From Parahaliea mediterranea (GTDB lineage Bacteria > Pseudomonadota > Gammaproteobacteria > Pseudomonadales > Halieaceae), in assembly GCF_017255185.1 (NCBI RefSeq), contig NZ_JAFKCZ010000004.1:248001-312000 (forward strand): a stretch of 64,000 nt of DNA, read 5' to 3'. Under the pieces are notes generated by a model. That model saw only the letters and a program-made list of their open reading frames with translations. It did no database searches and had not been told where the DNA came from. Positions 1 through 8,586 of this stretch are shown one piece after another (positions within the stretch are counted from its first letter, which is position 1; each line of letters begins with the position of its first letter). The position numbers were made by a program, and so were the translations under genes.

Positions 1-1494
1 CAGGACTGTCAGGTCGAAGCCCGCCAGCACCCAGTCTCCCGCCGCCAGCGTGGCCACCAGGTGTTTGTCGGTGGTCAGCGCATTGAGCAGCGGTAGCAGG
101 GCATAGGCGCCGGCCGCCAGCCACAGCAGTTCGGTCCAGGCCTTGCGGGTATCGCGGAAATAGGCGTAGATCAGCGCTTCGCCCCAAATCAGGAACAGGC
201 AGTTCACTTCCCAGGCCGCGCGGTCGGCGAAGTCCACCGGCAACAGGCGGTTGGCCCAGAAATAGGCCGCCACGCCCGCGGGCAGGCCGGCGATGGTCGC
301 CACATTGAGCGCCTCCACCAGGCGGAAGCCAAAGGTGTGCGCCTGGCGCTGGCGGCGTTTTGTGGTCCACAGTACCAGGCCGGTGCCGATCATCCCGCAG
401 CCCAGCAGGCCGGCGATAAAGTACAGCCAGCGCAGGGTGGTATCGGCGAACAGTCCCTCGTGCAGGGCGCGAAAAGTCTCGTTGGTTTTTACGCTGGGGC
501 TCGCGGGGGCATCGAGGGGCAGGGGCTCGCCGCCGCCGGCGTGAAAGCGCAGGATCTCGCCATCGTAGAAACGCACCTGGCCGCCGAGCACACGGTGGAC
601 TTCCACCCGCGGTTCGCCGCCCCTGATCTGCCTGACGACCACCGAGGCCACCTGGCCTTCGCCCCAACTCGCTTCCGCCCGGGCGATCATCGCCGGCACC
701 GAGGCCCGCGGGCGCGATACCGGCGCGGCGGCTTCGCGGCCCCGCAGCTCGTCGAAGAATTGAGTCACTGCTTCCGGCCCGGTGCCGTACAGCGCGGCGA
801 CGCCGGCGGGCATGTAGGTGGTCGCGAACAACAGCAGGCCACTGTAGGTGATCATCAGGAAGAAGGGCAGGGCCATGACGCTGACCACATTGTGCGCGTC
901 GAGCCAGGAGCGCTGCCCCTTGCCGGGGCGGAAGGTGAAAAAGTCCTTGAAGATCTTCTTGTGCGTGATGACGCCGGTGACGATGGCCACCAACATCAGC
1001 ATCGTGCACACACCCACCAGGTAATAGGCCAGCTGCCTGTCGATATAGTGCAGGGCGTAGTGCATGCGGTAAAGCTGGCGGCCGCCGCCGGTATCGCGGG
1101 TGGCCACCGGCTCGCGGTGCGCGCCGGTCTGCGGGTCCAGGCCTTGTTGGCCGCGCCGGCCGCGGACCTGTCCCGGTTCCGGCAGGGTTTCCCATTCCAC
1201 CGCAAAGTCCCGCCACGCCCGCGGGTTGCTGGACTGGTGGGGCAGGACAATACGCCAGTAGGCGGCGCCCGGCGCCAGCTGCTCCAATTGGTCCAGGGCC
1301 AAACCGGCCAGCCTGCCATTGTCGGCCGGGGCCGGGGCCTGGCGCAGGGGCTGCTCCGGCTGCATCCAGCGGGTGATTTCGTCGTCGAAGTAGCCCGCCG
1401 TGCCGGTGACAAAGACAAAGAACAACACCCAGCCCGTGACCAGGCCGGACCAGGTGTGGAGCCAGGCCATGCTCTGGCGGAATCCCTCTTTCAT
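1..1494 (-). CDS. PepSY-associated transmembrane protein, C-terminus cut by window edge
   Basis: The reading frame is open from an ATG at 1494 to the left edge (at least 498 codons), so the stop lies outside the window. The N-terminus (MKEGFRQSMAWLHTWSGL) is typical of the PepSY_TM family of inner-membrane proteins found with siderophore and heme uptake genes, several of which act as ferric-siderophore reductases. Hydrophobic segments lie at about residues 12-33, 155-180, 200-222, 351-373, 395-415, 427-446 and 455-475. The large loop between the third and fourth should be periplasmic. A near-consensus Fur box lies about 90 bp upstream, supporting iron-repressed expression. The family is clear; the exact substrate is not. 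Confidence 0.85.
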   Translation of the reverse strand, partial: MKEGFRQSMAWLHTWSGLVTGWVLFFVFVTGTAGYFDDEITRWMQPEQPLRQAPAPADNGRLAGLALDQLEQLAPGAAYWRIVLPHQSSNPRAWRDFAVEWETLPEPGQVRGRRGQQGLDPQTGAHREPVATRDTGGGRQLYRMHYALHYIDRQLAYYLVGVCTMLMLVAIVTGVITHKKIFKDFFTFRPGKGQRSWLDAHNVVSVMALPFFLMITYSGLLLFATTYMPAGVAALYGTGPEAVTQFFDELRGREAAAPVSRPRASVPAMIARAEASWGEGQVASVVVRQIRGGEPRVEVHRVLGGQVRFYDGEILRFHAGGGEPLPLDAPASPSVKTNETFRALHEGLFADTTLRWLYFIAGLLGCGMIGTGLVLWTTKRRQRQAHTFGFRLVEALNVATIAGLPAGVAAYFWANRLLPVDFADRAAWEVNCLFLIWGEALIYAYFRDTRKAWTELLWLAAGAYALLPLLNALTTDKHLVATLAAGDWVLAGFDLTVL

Positions 1495-1586
1495 CGCTTA
1501 AATTGCTTCCAGTTTGCGGTTTGCCGCGGTGGGGCGGTCCGGTCGGGTGATCATCCACGCGGGTATCTATCGGAGCGGATTGTATT

Positions 1587-1605
1587 GATAACGAGAATCG
1601 TTATC
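1587..1605. promoter_or_regulatory. Fur box (ferric uptake regulator operator)
   Basis: GATAACGAGAATCGTTATC matches 16 of 19 positions of the classical Fur consensus, and the symmetry extends one TT/AA pair further on each side. It lies about 90 bp upstream of the PepSY membrane protein (minus strand) and about 120 bp upstream of the ATP-grasp gene (plus strand), so it could repress one or both under iron-replete conditions. The PepSY gene is the more natural target by family. Confidence 0.85.
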
Positions 1606-1723
1606 AACTATGGCGGTGTCCGCCGATCGCGTCGACGCCTGTACAGGGGCGCTATTTCGTGCGATTTTCACAGCCGGTTCCGGGTTGTCGATACCACGAT
1701 AAAAATTGCAGGGGCGAGGAAGC

Positions 1724-3097
1724 GTGTACAGGGAAAAGTTGGCGGCGTTGTTGCGGTTTGACCTGGTCGAATATAACCGGCTGCTGCGCAGCGGGACTCC
1801 CGGGGGCGGCGGTCCCGCGGTGTGGGAGCGGATGTACGGTTTTCTAGTGGAGTGCGAGAGCTTTCCCTGGTCACTGCCCTGGTTTGACCGCGATTGTCGG
1901 CCCGTCAATCGCCGGCTGCACCGCCTGGCGCGACAGGCCCGTCGGGATCAACGGGGCAATCGCCTGCTGACCGCCATTCAGGCCCTGTTGTGGCCACCGG
2001 TGGTCCTGTTGTTTGCCTCCGGGCTGACGCTGCGCAATGCCGCGGCGGCCGGGCGCGGGTCCCTCGCGCTGTGGCTGGAATGCCTTGCGTTCGCCGTGAA
2101 GCACAATATCGCGCCATCCGAATACTACTTGCTGCGTATCTTTGCGCGCCCGGAGGGAACAAGCGCCGGCGAGTACTTGCAGCAGCGGGAAAAGGCCGCG
2201 GTTCACCGCCTTCTGCAACCGCCCGCCGGGCAGATGGACTGGGTCATCGACAAGCGACGCTTCTGGTGCGTGGCGGGTGACCTGGAATTGCCCGTGGTGC
2301 CGGTGCTGGCGACGTTTGAGTCGGGGCGGCGGACGACTGGAGACGGAGCTCTGCCGCGGCGGGACCTGTTTCACAAACCCCTGGGCGCTTTTGGCGGGGA
2401 AGGGGCCGAGTGTTGGCGCTACCTGGCTGAAGGGGACCATTGGCAGCAGGGTGAGCACCGCCTGTCGGAAGCCGGACTGCTGGCCCATTGCGCGGCGGCG
2501 GACAGCATTCTACAGCCCAGGCTGCTCAGCCACGGGAGTTTGCGGGAGCTGATGGGGGATGCCCTGGGCACGGTGCGTATCGTGACGCTCCGGCGGGCGA
2601 GCGGCGACATCCAGGTACTCGCCGCGGTACTCAAGCTGCCCGCCAGCGAGGTGGCCATCGACGCCTATTGGGCCGGAGGCCTTGCCGCGCCCGTTGATTG
2701 CGACACGGGAAAGCTGCGGGCCGCGACTGCCCGGGATTTGTGTCGCGGCAACTTTAGCCACCACCCCGAAACGGGCGCGGTTATTGCCGGGCGGCGGGTG
2801 CCGTACTGGCGAGAGGCACTGTGCGTGGTGAAGCGCGGCCACGCGGGCCTGGACCAGCTGACGTCCCTGGGTTGGGACGTCGCCATTACCGGGGACGGCC
2901 CCGTGGTGATCGAAGCGAACACCGGGTGGAATTTCGAATTGATGCAAGCCGCCGGCGGCGGGCCGCTCGGAACCGGTGTGTTTGCGGAATGGGCAGCCGG
3001 CTGGCTGCCCGGGGAGGCCCGGGACGGGGCCCTCGCTAAGGCGCGGGCCCCGGATACCGGAACCCGCGTAGATCCCCGGCCATCCGGAACGGATTGA
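1724..3097 (+). CDS. Sugar-transfer-associated ATP-grasp domain protein
   Basis: The protein resembles the ATPgrasp_ST family, ATP-dependent carboxylate-amine ligase-like enzymes often found near polysaccharide genes. Supporting features are the N-terminal helical part with a hydrophobic stretch (LLWPPVVLLFASGL), a lysine-containing nucleotide region around FHKPLGAFGGEG, and the C-terminal metal and ATP motif VVIEANTGWNFELMQ. The frame extends upstream to a TTG at 1706. I prefer the GTG at 1724, which has GAGGA just before it, although the spacing is short; the start is uncertain. No polysaccharide or ligase partner genes lie beside it, so the substrate is unknown. It may share the Fur box upstream. 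Confidence 0.75.
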   Translation: MYREKLAALLRFDLVEYNRLLRSGTPGGGGPAVWERMYGFLVECESFPWSLPWFDRDCRPVNRRLHRLARQARRDQRGNRLLTAIQALLWPPVVLLFASGLTLRNAAAAGRGSLALWLECLAFAVKHNIAPSEYYLLRIFARPEGTSAGEYLQQREKAAVHRLLQPPAGQMDWVIDKRRFWCVAGDLELPVVPVLATFESGRRTTGDGALPRRDLFHKPLGAFGGEGAECWRYLAEGDHWQQGEHRLSEAGLLAHCAAADSILQPRLLSHGSLRELMGDALGTVRIVTLRRASGDIQVLAAVLKLPASEVAIDAYWAGGLAAPVDCDTGKLRAATARDLCRGNFSHHPETGAVIAGRRVPYWREALCVVKRGHAGLDQLTSLGWDVAITGDGPVVIEANTGWNFELMQAAGGGPLGTGVFAEWAAGWLPGEARDGALAKARAPDTGTRVDPRPSGTD

Positions 3098-3109
3098 CCG
3101 GGGGCGGAG

Positions 3110-6100
3110 CTAGCGGCCGAGGAACAGCAGGGCCTCGGTGTCGGCGGTCGCGCCGCCGCGGGCGCCGGCGCCGCGATCACCGTTGGTGAACAGCAGGATG
3201 CCGTGCTCCGGGCTGTTGCCGGGGAACTGACCGTAGTCGGTGACTTCCATCGTGCCCAGGCCGCCGCCGGGGATGTCGTCCGCGCTGCCGACAAAGCGCT
3301 CGCCGTAGGGTGTCACGGTGAGGCCCTCAACCAGGTCCCCGGGACCGCCATAATAGAAGTCCTGGGCCTGCACAGCGACATTCACCGGTGTCGTCAGCAG
3401 GTCCGCGCCGCTCAACCCCACCTGCTCGGCACAGACAGTCAGTACCGTGTTGGCGGTATTGGTGGCGTGTTCGGCGAAGAAGAATGCCGACGCCTCGCCG
3501 CTGGTGAGGTTCAACGCCCAGGCCACCTGGCGACCGTCGCTGATGGTGCCCAGGCCCGAGAGGTCGCGGTTCAGTATCGCGTAGTCATCCGTGCCATCCC
3601 GGTCGGTATCCAGGTACACGATATGCGATACCGGCAGCAGATGCTGCTGGCGCTCCCAGGTGTTGATGGCGAAGGTCCACACAAAGGACGGCTGCGCGGA
3701 GCAGAATCCGGCGCCCACGGGGAAGGTGTTGATTCCCACCGCGCGGATGTCGGGGGTGGGCGATTGCTCGCCCTCGCCGCCCTCGGGCTGGTTGTCGCTG
3801 AGGGCGATCAGGGCGTAGGCGTCGTTCTGCGCCGTACCCTTGCCGAGATTCCTCAGCCGCACCGAATCGCCGCCACGCCAGGTGTTGAGGTGGTTGCGGC
3901 CGGCCACTTTCGCCGCCTTGCGCGGCAGCACATGCCAGGGGATGTGGATGGCGTGGATGCCGTCCCGGAAGGCGATGTAACCATCGTACTCCATCGCCGT
4001 CAGCGCGGCCGGGTTGGCACCCTCCGAGCCGGAATTCATGCTGTTATCCGGCAGGTGATCGCCGCGCAGTCGCAGGGTGACCCGCACGTTGGCGTGGGCG
4101 CCCGGGCGCAGTCTGACATTGCTGGGCGACACCGAGATATCCACCGCGCCGCTGGCTTCATCGTCCGCGTAGCGGAAGGTCGGTTCGACGCTGAAGCGCA
4201 GGGTATCCCCCGAGGTGTTCTTCAGCATCACCGTCTTGTGCAGGGTCTGCACATTGCGGTCGACATCGTGGTAGCCGAAGCTCAGGGAGGCCTGGCCGGT
4301 GTCGCGGTCGTAGGCGATGGCCGGTGCATACACCGACTCGTCCACCCGGACCTCGCCGCCGCCGATGCGGGTGATCGGCGCCAGCCCGGAGGCGGGGTCG
4401 GTCAGGATATCGGTATAGCCGGTGTTGACCAGGCGCGCCTTGACGTGGGCGGGGGGCGTCCCCGGCGACATCTGCAGCAGCTGGGCAGCGGCGCCGGACA
4501 CCATTGGCGCGGCGCCCGAGGTGCCGCCGAAGGGACCGGTGTCGATACCGCTGCCGGCGATGGCGGACACCGAGGCGCCCGGGGCGCCGATCTCCGGCTT
4601 GATGATGTGCCGCGTGTCGTGCTGCGGTCCGCGGGAGGAGCTGCCCACCATGGTGCCGACCAGCGGTATGCCGTTGTTGGGGTCGACCGTCAGGGTTTCG
4701 CCCAGCTGGGCCTTGAAGGCGTTGGAAACCGCCTGGCTGACCATGTAGCCGGGGATGTCGATGGGGCGGTCGCCGCCGTCGCCACCGCTGAAGGGGTCTC
4801 CCGGCGCCACCAGGCCGATGATGCCGATGGCGCCACCGGCCTGGCTGACATTGCTGATTTTAAGGCTGAAGTTGCAGGCCCCGCGATCGATCAATACGGT
4901 GAGGCCGCTCAGGTCGCCGGCGAAGGGCGCGCAGCCGTCGAGGTTGCCGCCGGCGCCGTCACCGTATTGCAGTGCGCCGGAGACGACACTTGTGGGCGCC
5001 ACCGACCAGGGCTGGAAAACCGCCGAGTACTGTTGGTCGCCGACCTCGAGCACGGGTTGCACCGCCGAGGGCACATTGGTCTGGGCCACCGACAGCGCCG
5101 TCGGCGCGCTGGAGGGCGTGCCGGCGATGAAGGGCTTGTCGCCGCCGTTGCCCGCCGATGCCACCACCAGGATGCCGAGGTGGGAGGCGTTGTCGACGGC
5201 CGCGGCCAGGTCGTCATCGAAGGGTTGGCCGTAGTCCGACCCCAGGGACATATTGAGAATGTCGAGGTGGTCGGAGGGGTCGCCATCCCCGTTGGGGTCC
5301 GCGGCCCACTCCACGGCCTGTACCAGCCCGACGCCGGAGCAGGAGGTGGAAACCGAGGAACAGGCCTTGAGGGCGTAGAGATCCGCCCCCGGGGCCACGC
5401 CGAGCAGCCCGGCGATGATGTCCGCCACGTGGGTGCCGTGCCCGGCCGCGGGGCCGTCGTCCAGTGGATCGGGGTCGGGGAACAGGGGGTCGCCGGTGGT
5501 GCCCCAGGTGCTGCCGACGAAGTCGTAGCCGCCCACCACCTTGGCGGTGGGGAAGCTGCCGGCCTCAATCACCGAGGGGTCGTCGTTGTTGTAGTCGTCG
5601 ACGTTGCCGGATCCTCCGAGCGCGGCGTGGTAGTAGTCGATACCGCTGTCGATCACGCCGACCCGGACGCCGGTGCCGTCGTAGCCCATGTTCTGCACCG
5701 TGGTGGCGCCGATATAGGGCACGGTCTCAGGCAGGTGCTTCTTGTACTCCTTGACCCGGTTGATACTGAAGACATCCGGGTCCTCGGCGAGGGCCGCGAT
5801 CTGCGCGCCGTCCACTTCCATCAGCACGGAGTTGATCACCATCTGGGTGCGCGCAAACACGCGATTGCCCGGCGCCATACTCTGTGCCCGGGCGATGAAG
5901 TCACTCTGTTTGCGTATGAGTTGCTGTTTGTAGGCCATGCGGCTGGAGCGGTTGGTCTTGTCGCTGGCCGCCACTGGCGCTTCCTTCAGCCTGACGATTA
6001 CCGTCTGCCGCCCGCTGGCGGCGTGCAGTTCGGGATCGACCACCGTTCGCGCCTCGGTGCGCGTGGAAACCGGTGCGTCGAGTCGACGTTGTTCAAGCCG

Positions 6101-6238
6101 GGTGTTGGGGGTGTTGTCTCCGCGTTGTGCTATACGTGCTTCCAGGCTGCTGGCGGCGTTGGTCACGATCGATGGCAAACCCGCCGCCACCGCCGTGAGA
6201 CCGATCGCCCACGCCAGTCTTTTCCCCTGAACAGGCAT
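3110..6238 (-). CDS. Secreted S8 family serine peptidase (subtilase) with PA domain
   Basis: This is a 1,042-residue exported subtilisin-like protease. A short signal peptide (about residues 1-28) is followed by an inhibitor I9-like propeptide (about 75-165) and the S8 catalytic domain. The triad is visible: Asp197 in VIDSGID, His267 in GHGTHVA and Ser574 in GTSGAAP. A PA (protease-associated) domain is inserted at about 395-525, between the catalytic His and Ser. After about residue 620 come fibronectin-like and further beta-rich regions, ending without a sorting motif. A purine-rich RBS (GGAGGAAGAG) precedes the ATG. It stands alone, reading towards the ATP-grasp gene; the role is probably extracellular protein digestion. 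Confidence 0.9.
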   Translation of the reverse strand: MPVQGKRLAWAIGLTAVAAGLPSIVTNAASSLEARIAQRGDNTPNTRLEQRRLDAPVSTRTEARTVVDPELHAASGRQTVIVRLKEAPVAASDKTNRSSRMAYKQQLIRKQSDFIARAQSMAPGNRVFARTQMVINSVLMEVDGAQIAALAEDPDVFSINRVKEYKKHLPETVPYIGATTVQNMGYDGTGVRVGVIDSGIDYYHAALGGSGNVDDYNNDDPSVIEAGSFPTAKVVGGYDFVGSTWGTTGDPLFPDPDPLDDGPAAGHGTHVADIIAGLLGVAPGADLYALKACSSVSTSCSGVGLVQAVEWAADPNGDGDPSDHLDILNMSLGSDYGQPFDDDLAAAVDNASHLGILVVASAGNGGDKPFIAGTPSSAPTALSVAQTNVPSAVQPVLEVGDQQYSAVFQPWSVAPTSVVSGALQYGDGAGGNLDGCAPFAGDLSGLTVLIDRGACNFSLKISNVSQAGGAIGIIGLVAPGDPFSGGDGGDRPIDIPGYMVSQAVSNAFKAQLGETLTVDPNNGIPLVGTMVGSSSRGPQHDTRHIIKPEIGAPGASVSAIAGSGIDTGPFGGTSGAAPMVSGAAAQLLQMSPGTPPAHVKARLVNTGYTDILTDPASGLAPITRIGGGEVRVDESVYAPAIAYDRDTGQASLSFGYHDVDRNVQTLHKTVMLKNTSGDTLRFSVEPTFRYADDEASGAVDISVSPSNVRLRPGAHANVRVTLRLRGDHLPDNSMNSGSEGANPAALTAMEYDGYIAFRDGIHAIHIPWHVLPRKAAKVAGRNHLNTWRGGDSVRLRNLGKGTAQNDAYALIALSDNQPEGGEGEQSPTPDIRAVGINTFPVGAGFCSAQPSFVWTFAINTWERQQHLLPVSHIVYLDTDRDGTDDYAILNRDLSGLGTISDGRQVAWALNLTSGEASAFFFAEHATNTANTVLTVCAEQVGLSGADLLTTPVNVAVQAQDFYYGGPGDLVEGLTVTPYGERFVGSADDIPGGGLGTMEVTDYGQFPGNSPEHGILLFTNGDRGAGARGGATADTEALLFLGR

Positions 6239-6531
6239 GGCTCTTCCTCCACTAAAGTAGACTTTTGATTTTTTTCGGCCGGTGGCCGGGTACAGGAAAA
6301 GTAGTACAGCCCCGGGTGCGCGTCGGTTAATTTCGCGCCTTATTCCGCATTCGTTTTAGAGGCAGTTTGGAAAGCTTTTTTTATGCTTAAAAATGATTGA
6401 AAAGCGCTAAAAAAATAGAATATACGACGATTTGGTTATACCGCCCCGCGGGTTCCACAATGCACCCCGGTTGTTCGGAATTGGCTTCTTTGGTTTAGCA
6501 TTGGGCCTCAGTTGAGTACACTCTTGCGCCA

Positions 6532-6990
6532 ATGACAGACAACGCAGAACACAGATACTGGATGCGACAGGCGCTCGAGCTGGCGGATGAAGCCGCCCGC
6601 CACGAGGAGGTGCCCGTGGGCGCGGTTGTGGTGCGCGACGGGGAGGTGCTGGGCCGGGGCTACAACCAGGTGATCTCCGCCGCGGATCCGACCGCGCACG
6701 CGGAGATCGTGGCCCTGCGCGCCGCCGCCCGGGCCGCGGGCAACTACCGGCTGCCGGGTGCCGTACTCTACGTCACCCTCGAGCCCTGCACCATGTGCGC
6801 CGGCGCCATGGTGCACGCGCGCGTCTCGCAGCTGGTATTCGGCGCCGAGGAGCCCCGGGCCGGCGTGGTCTGCAGCCGTGGCGCACAGCTCGACGAGGCC
6901 TGGTACAACCACCGGGTGACGTGGCTGGGGGGGGTGCTGGCACAGGAAAGCGCCGACAAGCTGCGCCAGTTCTTCCGCGCGCGCCGCTAG
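6532..6990 (+). CDS. tadA: tRNA-specific adenosine deaminase TadA
   Basis: TadA deaminates the wobble adenosine A34 to inosine in tRNA-Arg(ACG). The zinc and catalytic motifs are complete: His56-Ala-Glu58 (HAE) and Cys86/Cys89 in PCTMC. The length of 152 residues fits the family. No Shine-Dalgarno sequence is visible before the ATG. A -10-like TACACT at 6517-6522 would start transcription only a few bases before it, so a leaderless mRNA is possible. The 293-bp AT-rich gap before it (6239-6531) separates it from the divergently oriented protease and shows no gene. Confidence 0.95.
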   Translation: MTDNAEHRYWMRQALELADEAARHEEVPVGAVVVRDGEVLGRGYNQVISAADPTAHAEIVALRAAARAAGNYRLPGAVLYVTLEPCTMCAGAMVHARVSQLVFGAEEPRAGVVCSRGAQLDEAWYNHRVTWLGGVLAQESADKLRQFFRARR

Positions 6991-7263
6991 CGGCCGCGTC
7001 GACCACTCTCGTTACCGCGGCGCAGTTGCGTCTGCCCGCGTTCCGCGCTGCCGTCGGGGCAGTCGAATTCACCGGCCGGTACACCGCCCCGGCCAGATTG
7101 AGGCCGATGTTCGTGCCTGCGGCGGTTCGATGACGCCGCCGGACTCGAGGCGCAGTTCAACTATATATCCCCCCACCGCGCGACCCTGTTGGCGAGCTAT
7201 GGCTACAATAACGCGCGGCCGAGCGTCGCGTTCCGATACCAAGAGAATCGAGGAGTGAATACA

Positions 7264-8586
7264 ATGCCAAGCTTGCAAGCCCTGGGCAGTGCCGTGGCCG
7301 CCGCGCTATTGTGCGGCTCACTCGCCGCCTCCCCGGTCCAGGCGGGCGATGACGCCTTCACCATCGCGGTTATCCCCGACACCCAGAATTACCTCGATTA
7401 CACGCACCAGACGGCGGAGGGCTTTCCCTTCGATGCCAACGCCATGTTCATTGAGCAGATGCGGTACATCGCCGACAACCTGGAGAGCGAGGGCGGCGAC
7501 ATCGCCTTCGTCACCTCCCTGGGTGACGTGTGGCAGCACCAGACCGAAAAGATGGACCCGGAGCACCGGGCGCGGGGTTTCGAGGCGGTGCCCAATCCGC
7601 TGTTCGACGGCCACTTCGCTCCCACCGAGAAGACCCGCACCGTGGAAATGCCCAAGGCTCACGAGGGATTCTCGCTGATCGCCGGCAAGGTGCCTTTTTC
7701 CGTGGTGCCGGGCAACCACGACTACGACGCCATGTGGACCGACGCCGGGCACCCGCCGGCGGCCGAGTTCAACCCGCGGGACTGGTCCAGCCTGGGCGTG
7801 CTGCACCCGGGCGGCCTGGATAATTTCCGCTCGGTGTTCGGCGCGGAGACGGCGTTTTTCAAGGGCAAGCCCTGGTACGTGGCCTCCCACGACGGCGGCG
7901 CGGACAGCGCGCAGGTCTTTACCGCCGGCGGCTACCGCTTCCTGCACATCGGCCTGCAGTTCGACCCGCCGAATGACAGCCTGGCGTGGGCGGCGCGGGT
8001 CATCGCCCGCTACCCGGGCCTGCCGACCATTGTCTCCACCCACGACTACCTGAATACCCAGGGCGAGCGGAAGGCCAACGCCCTGATCGACGGGCATAAA
8101 GTGGACCCCGTTCACAACAACCCGCAGATGCTGTGGGACAAGTTCCTCAGCCGACACGACCAGATTTTCCTGGTGCTGTGCGGCCACCAGCACGCCCAGG
8201 CCGCCCGGGTGGACGACAACGCCGCGGGCAATCCGGTGTGGCAGTTGTTGTCGGACTACCAGGACCGCCACCAGACCCTGGTCGATGTCGGCTACGAAAT
8301 GGGTGACATGCCCGTGGGCGTCGGTGATGGCTGGTTTCGCATGCTCGAGTTTGACATGAGCGGCGACGAGCCCCGCGTGCACGTGCGCACCTACTCCACG
8401 CATTATGACGTACGCAGCAGCGACCTGGCGGAGTACGCCGACTGGTACCGGGAGAAGGAAAAGCCCGGCGAGAGTGTGGAGGAATTCCTCGCTGGCGATG
8501 ACTTCGTTATCACCCTGGAAGGCTTCACGGCGCGTTTTGGCGCCGGCACCCCGGAGAAAGTGGCAGCGGCCGCTACAGCGCCCTGA
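7264..8586 (+). CDS. Exported calcineurin-like metallophosphoesterase
   Basis: This is a 440-residue exported phosphoesterase. The start at 7264 is chosen because GAGGAG lies just upstream and the product begins with a signal peptide ending near ASPVQAG (about residue 27). The two-metal motifs are present in order: Asp39 (IPDTQN), Asp88 (LGDVWQH), Asn151-His152 (GNHD), His260 (STHD) and His308/His310 (GHQH). The substrate is unknown; secreted members of this fold cleave phosphomono- or diesters or nucleotides. It converges with and overlaps mltF by 14 bp at the 3' ends. Confidence 0.88.
   Translation: MPSLQALGSAVAAALLCGSLAASPVQAGDDAFTIAVIPDTQNYLDYTHQTAEGFPFDANAMFIEQMRYIADNLESEGGDIAFVTSLGDVWQHQTEKMDPEHRARGFEAVPNPLFDGHFAPTEKTRTVEMPKAHEGFSLIAGKVPFSVVPGNHDYDAMWTDAGHPPAAEFNPRDWSSLGVLHPGGLDNFRSVFGAETAFFKGKPWYVASHDGGADSAQVFTAGGYRFLHIGLQFDPPNDSLAWAARVIARYPGLPTIVSTHDYLNTQGERKANALIDGHKVDPVHNNPQMLWDKFLSRHDQIFLVLCGHQHAQAARVDDNAAGNPVWQLLSDYQDRHQTLVDVGYEMGDMPVGVGDGWFRMLEFDMSGDEPRVHVRTYSTHYDVRSSDLAEYADWYREKEKPGESVEEFLAGDDFVITLEGFTARFGAGTPEKVAAAATAP

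Noticed and set aside
337-1761. 474-codon plus-strand frame opposite the PepSY gene
   Set aside because: The minus strand encodes a clear PepSY membrane protein with hydrophobic helices; the plus-strand product has none and runs across the Fur box.
3203-6268. Long plus-strand open frame (1,021 codons) opposite the subtilase
   Set aside because: It mirrors the subtilase codons in GC-rich DNA, has no family motifs and an implausible His/Gly/Arg/Val-rich composition; the minus-strand gene has a full catalytic triad.
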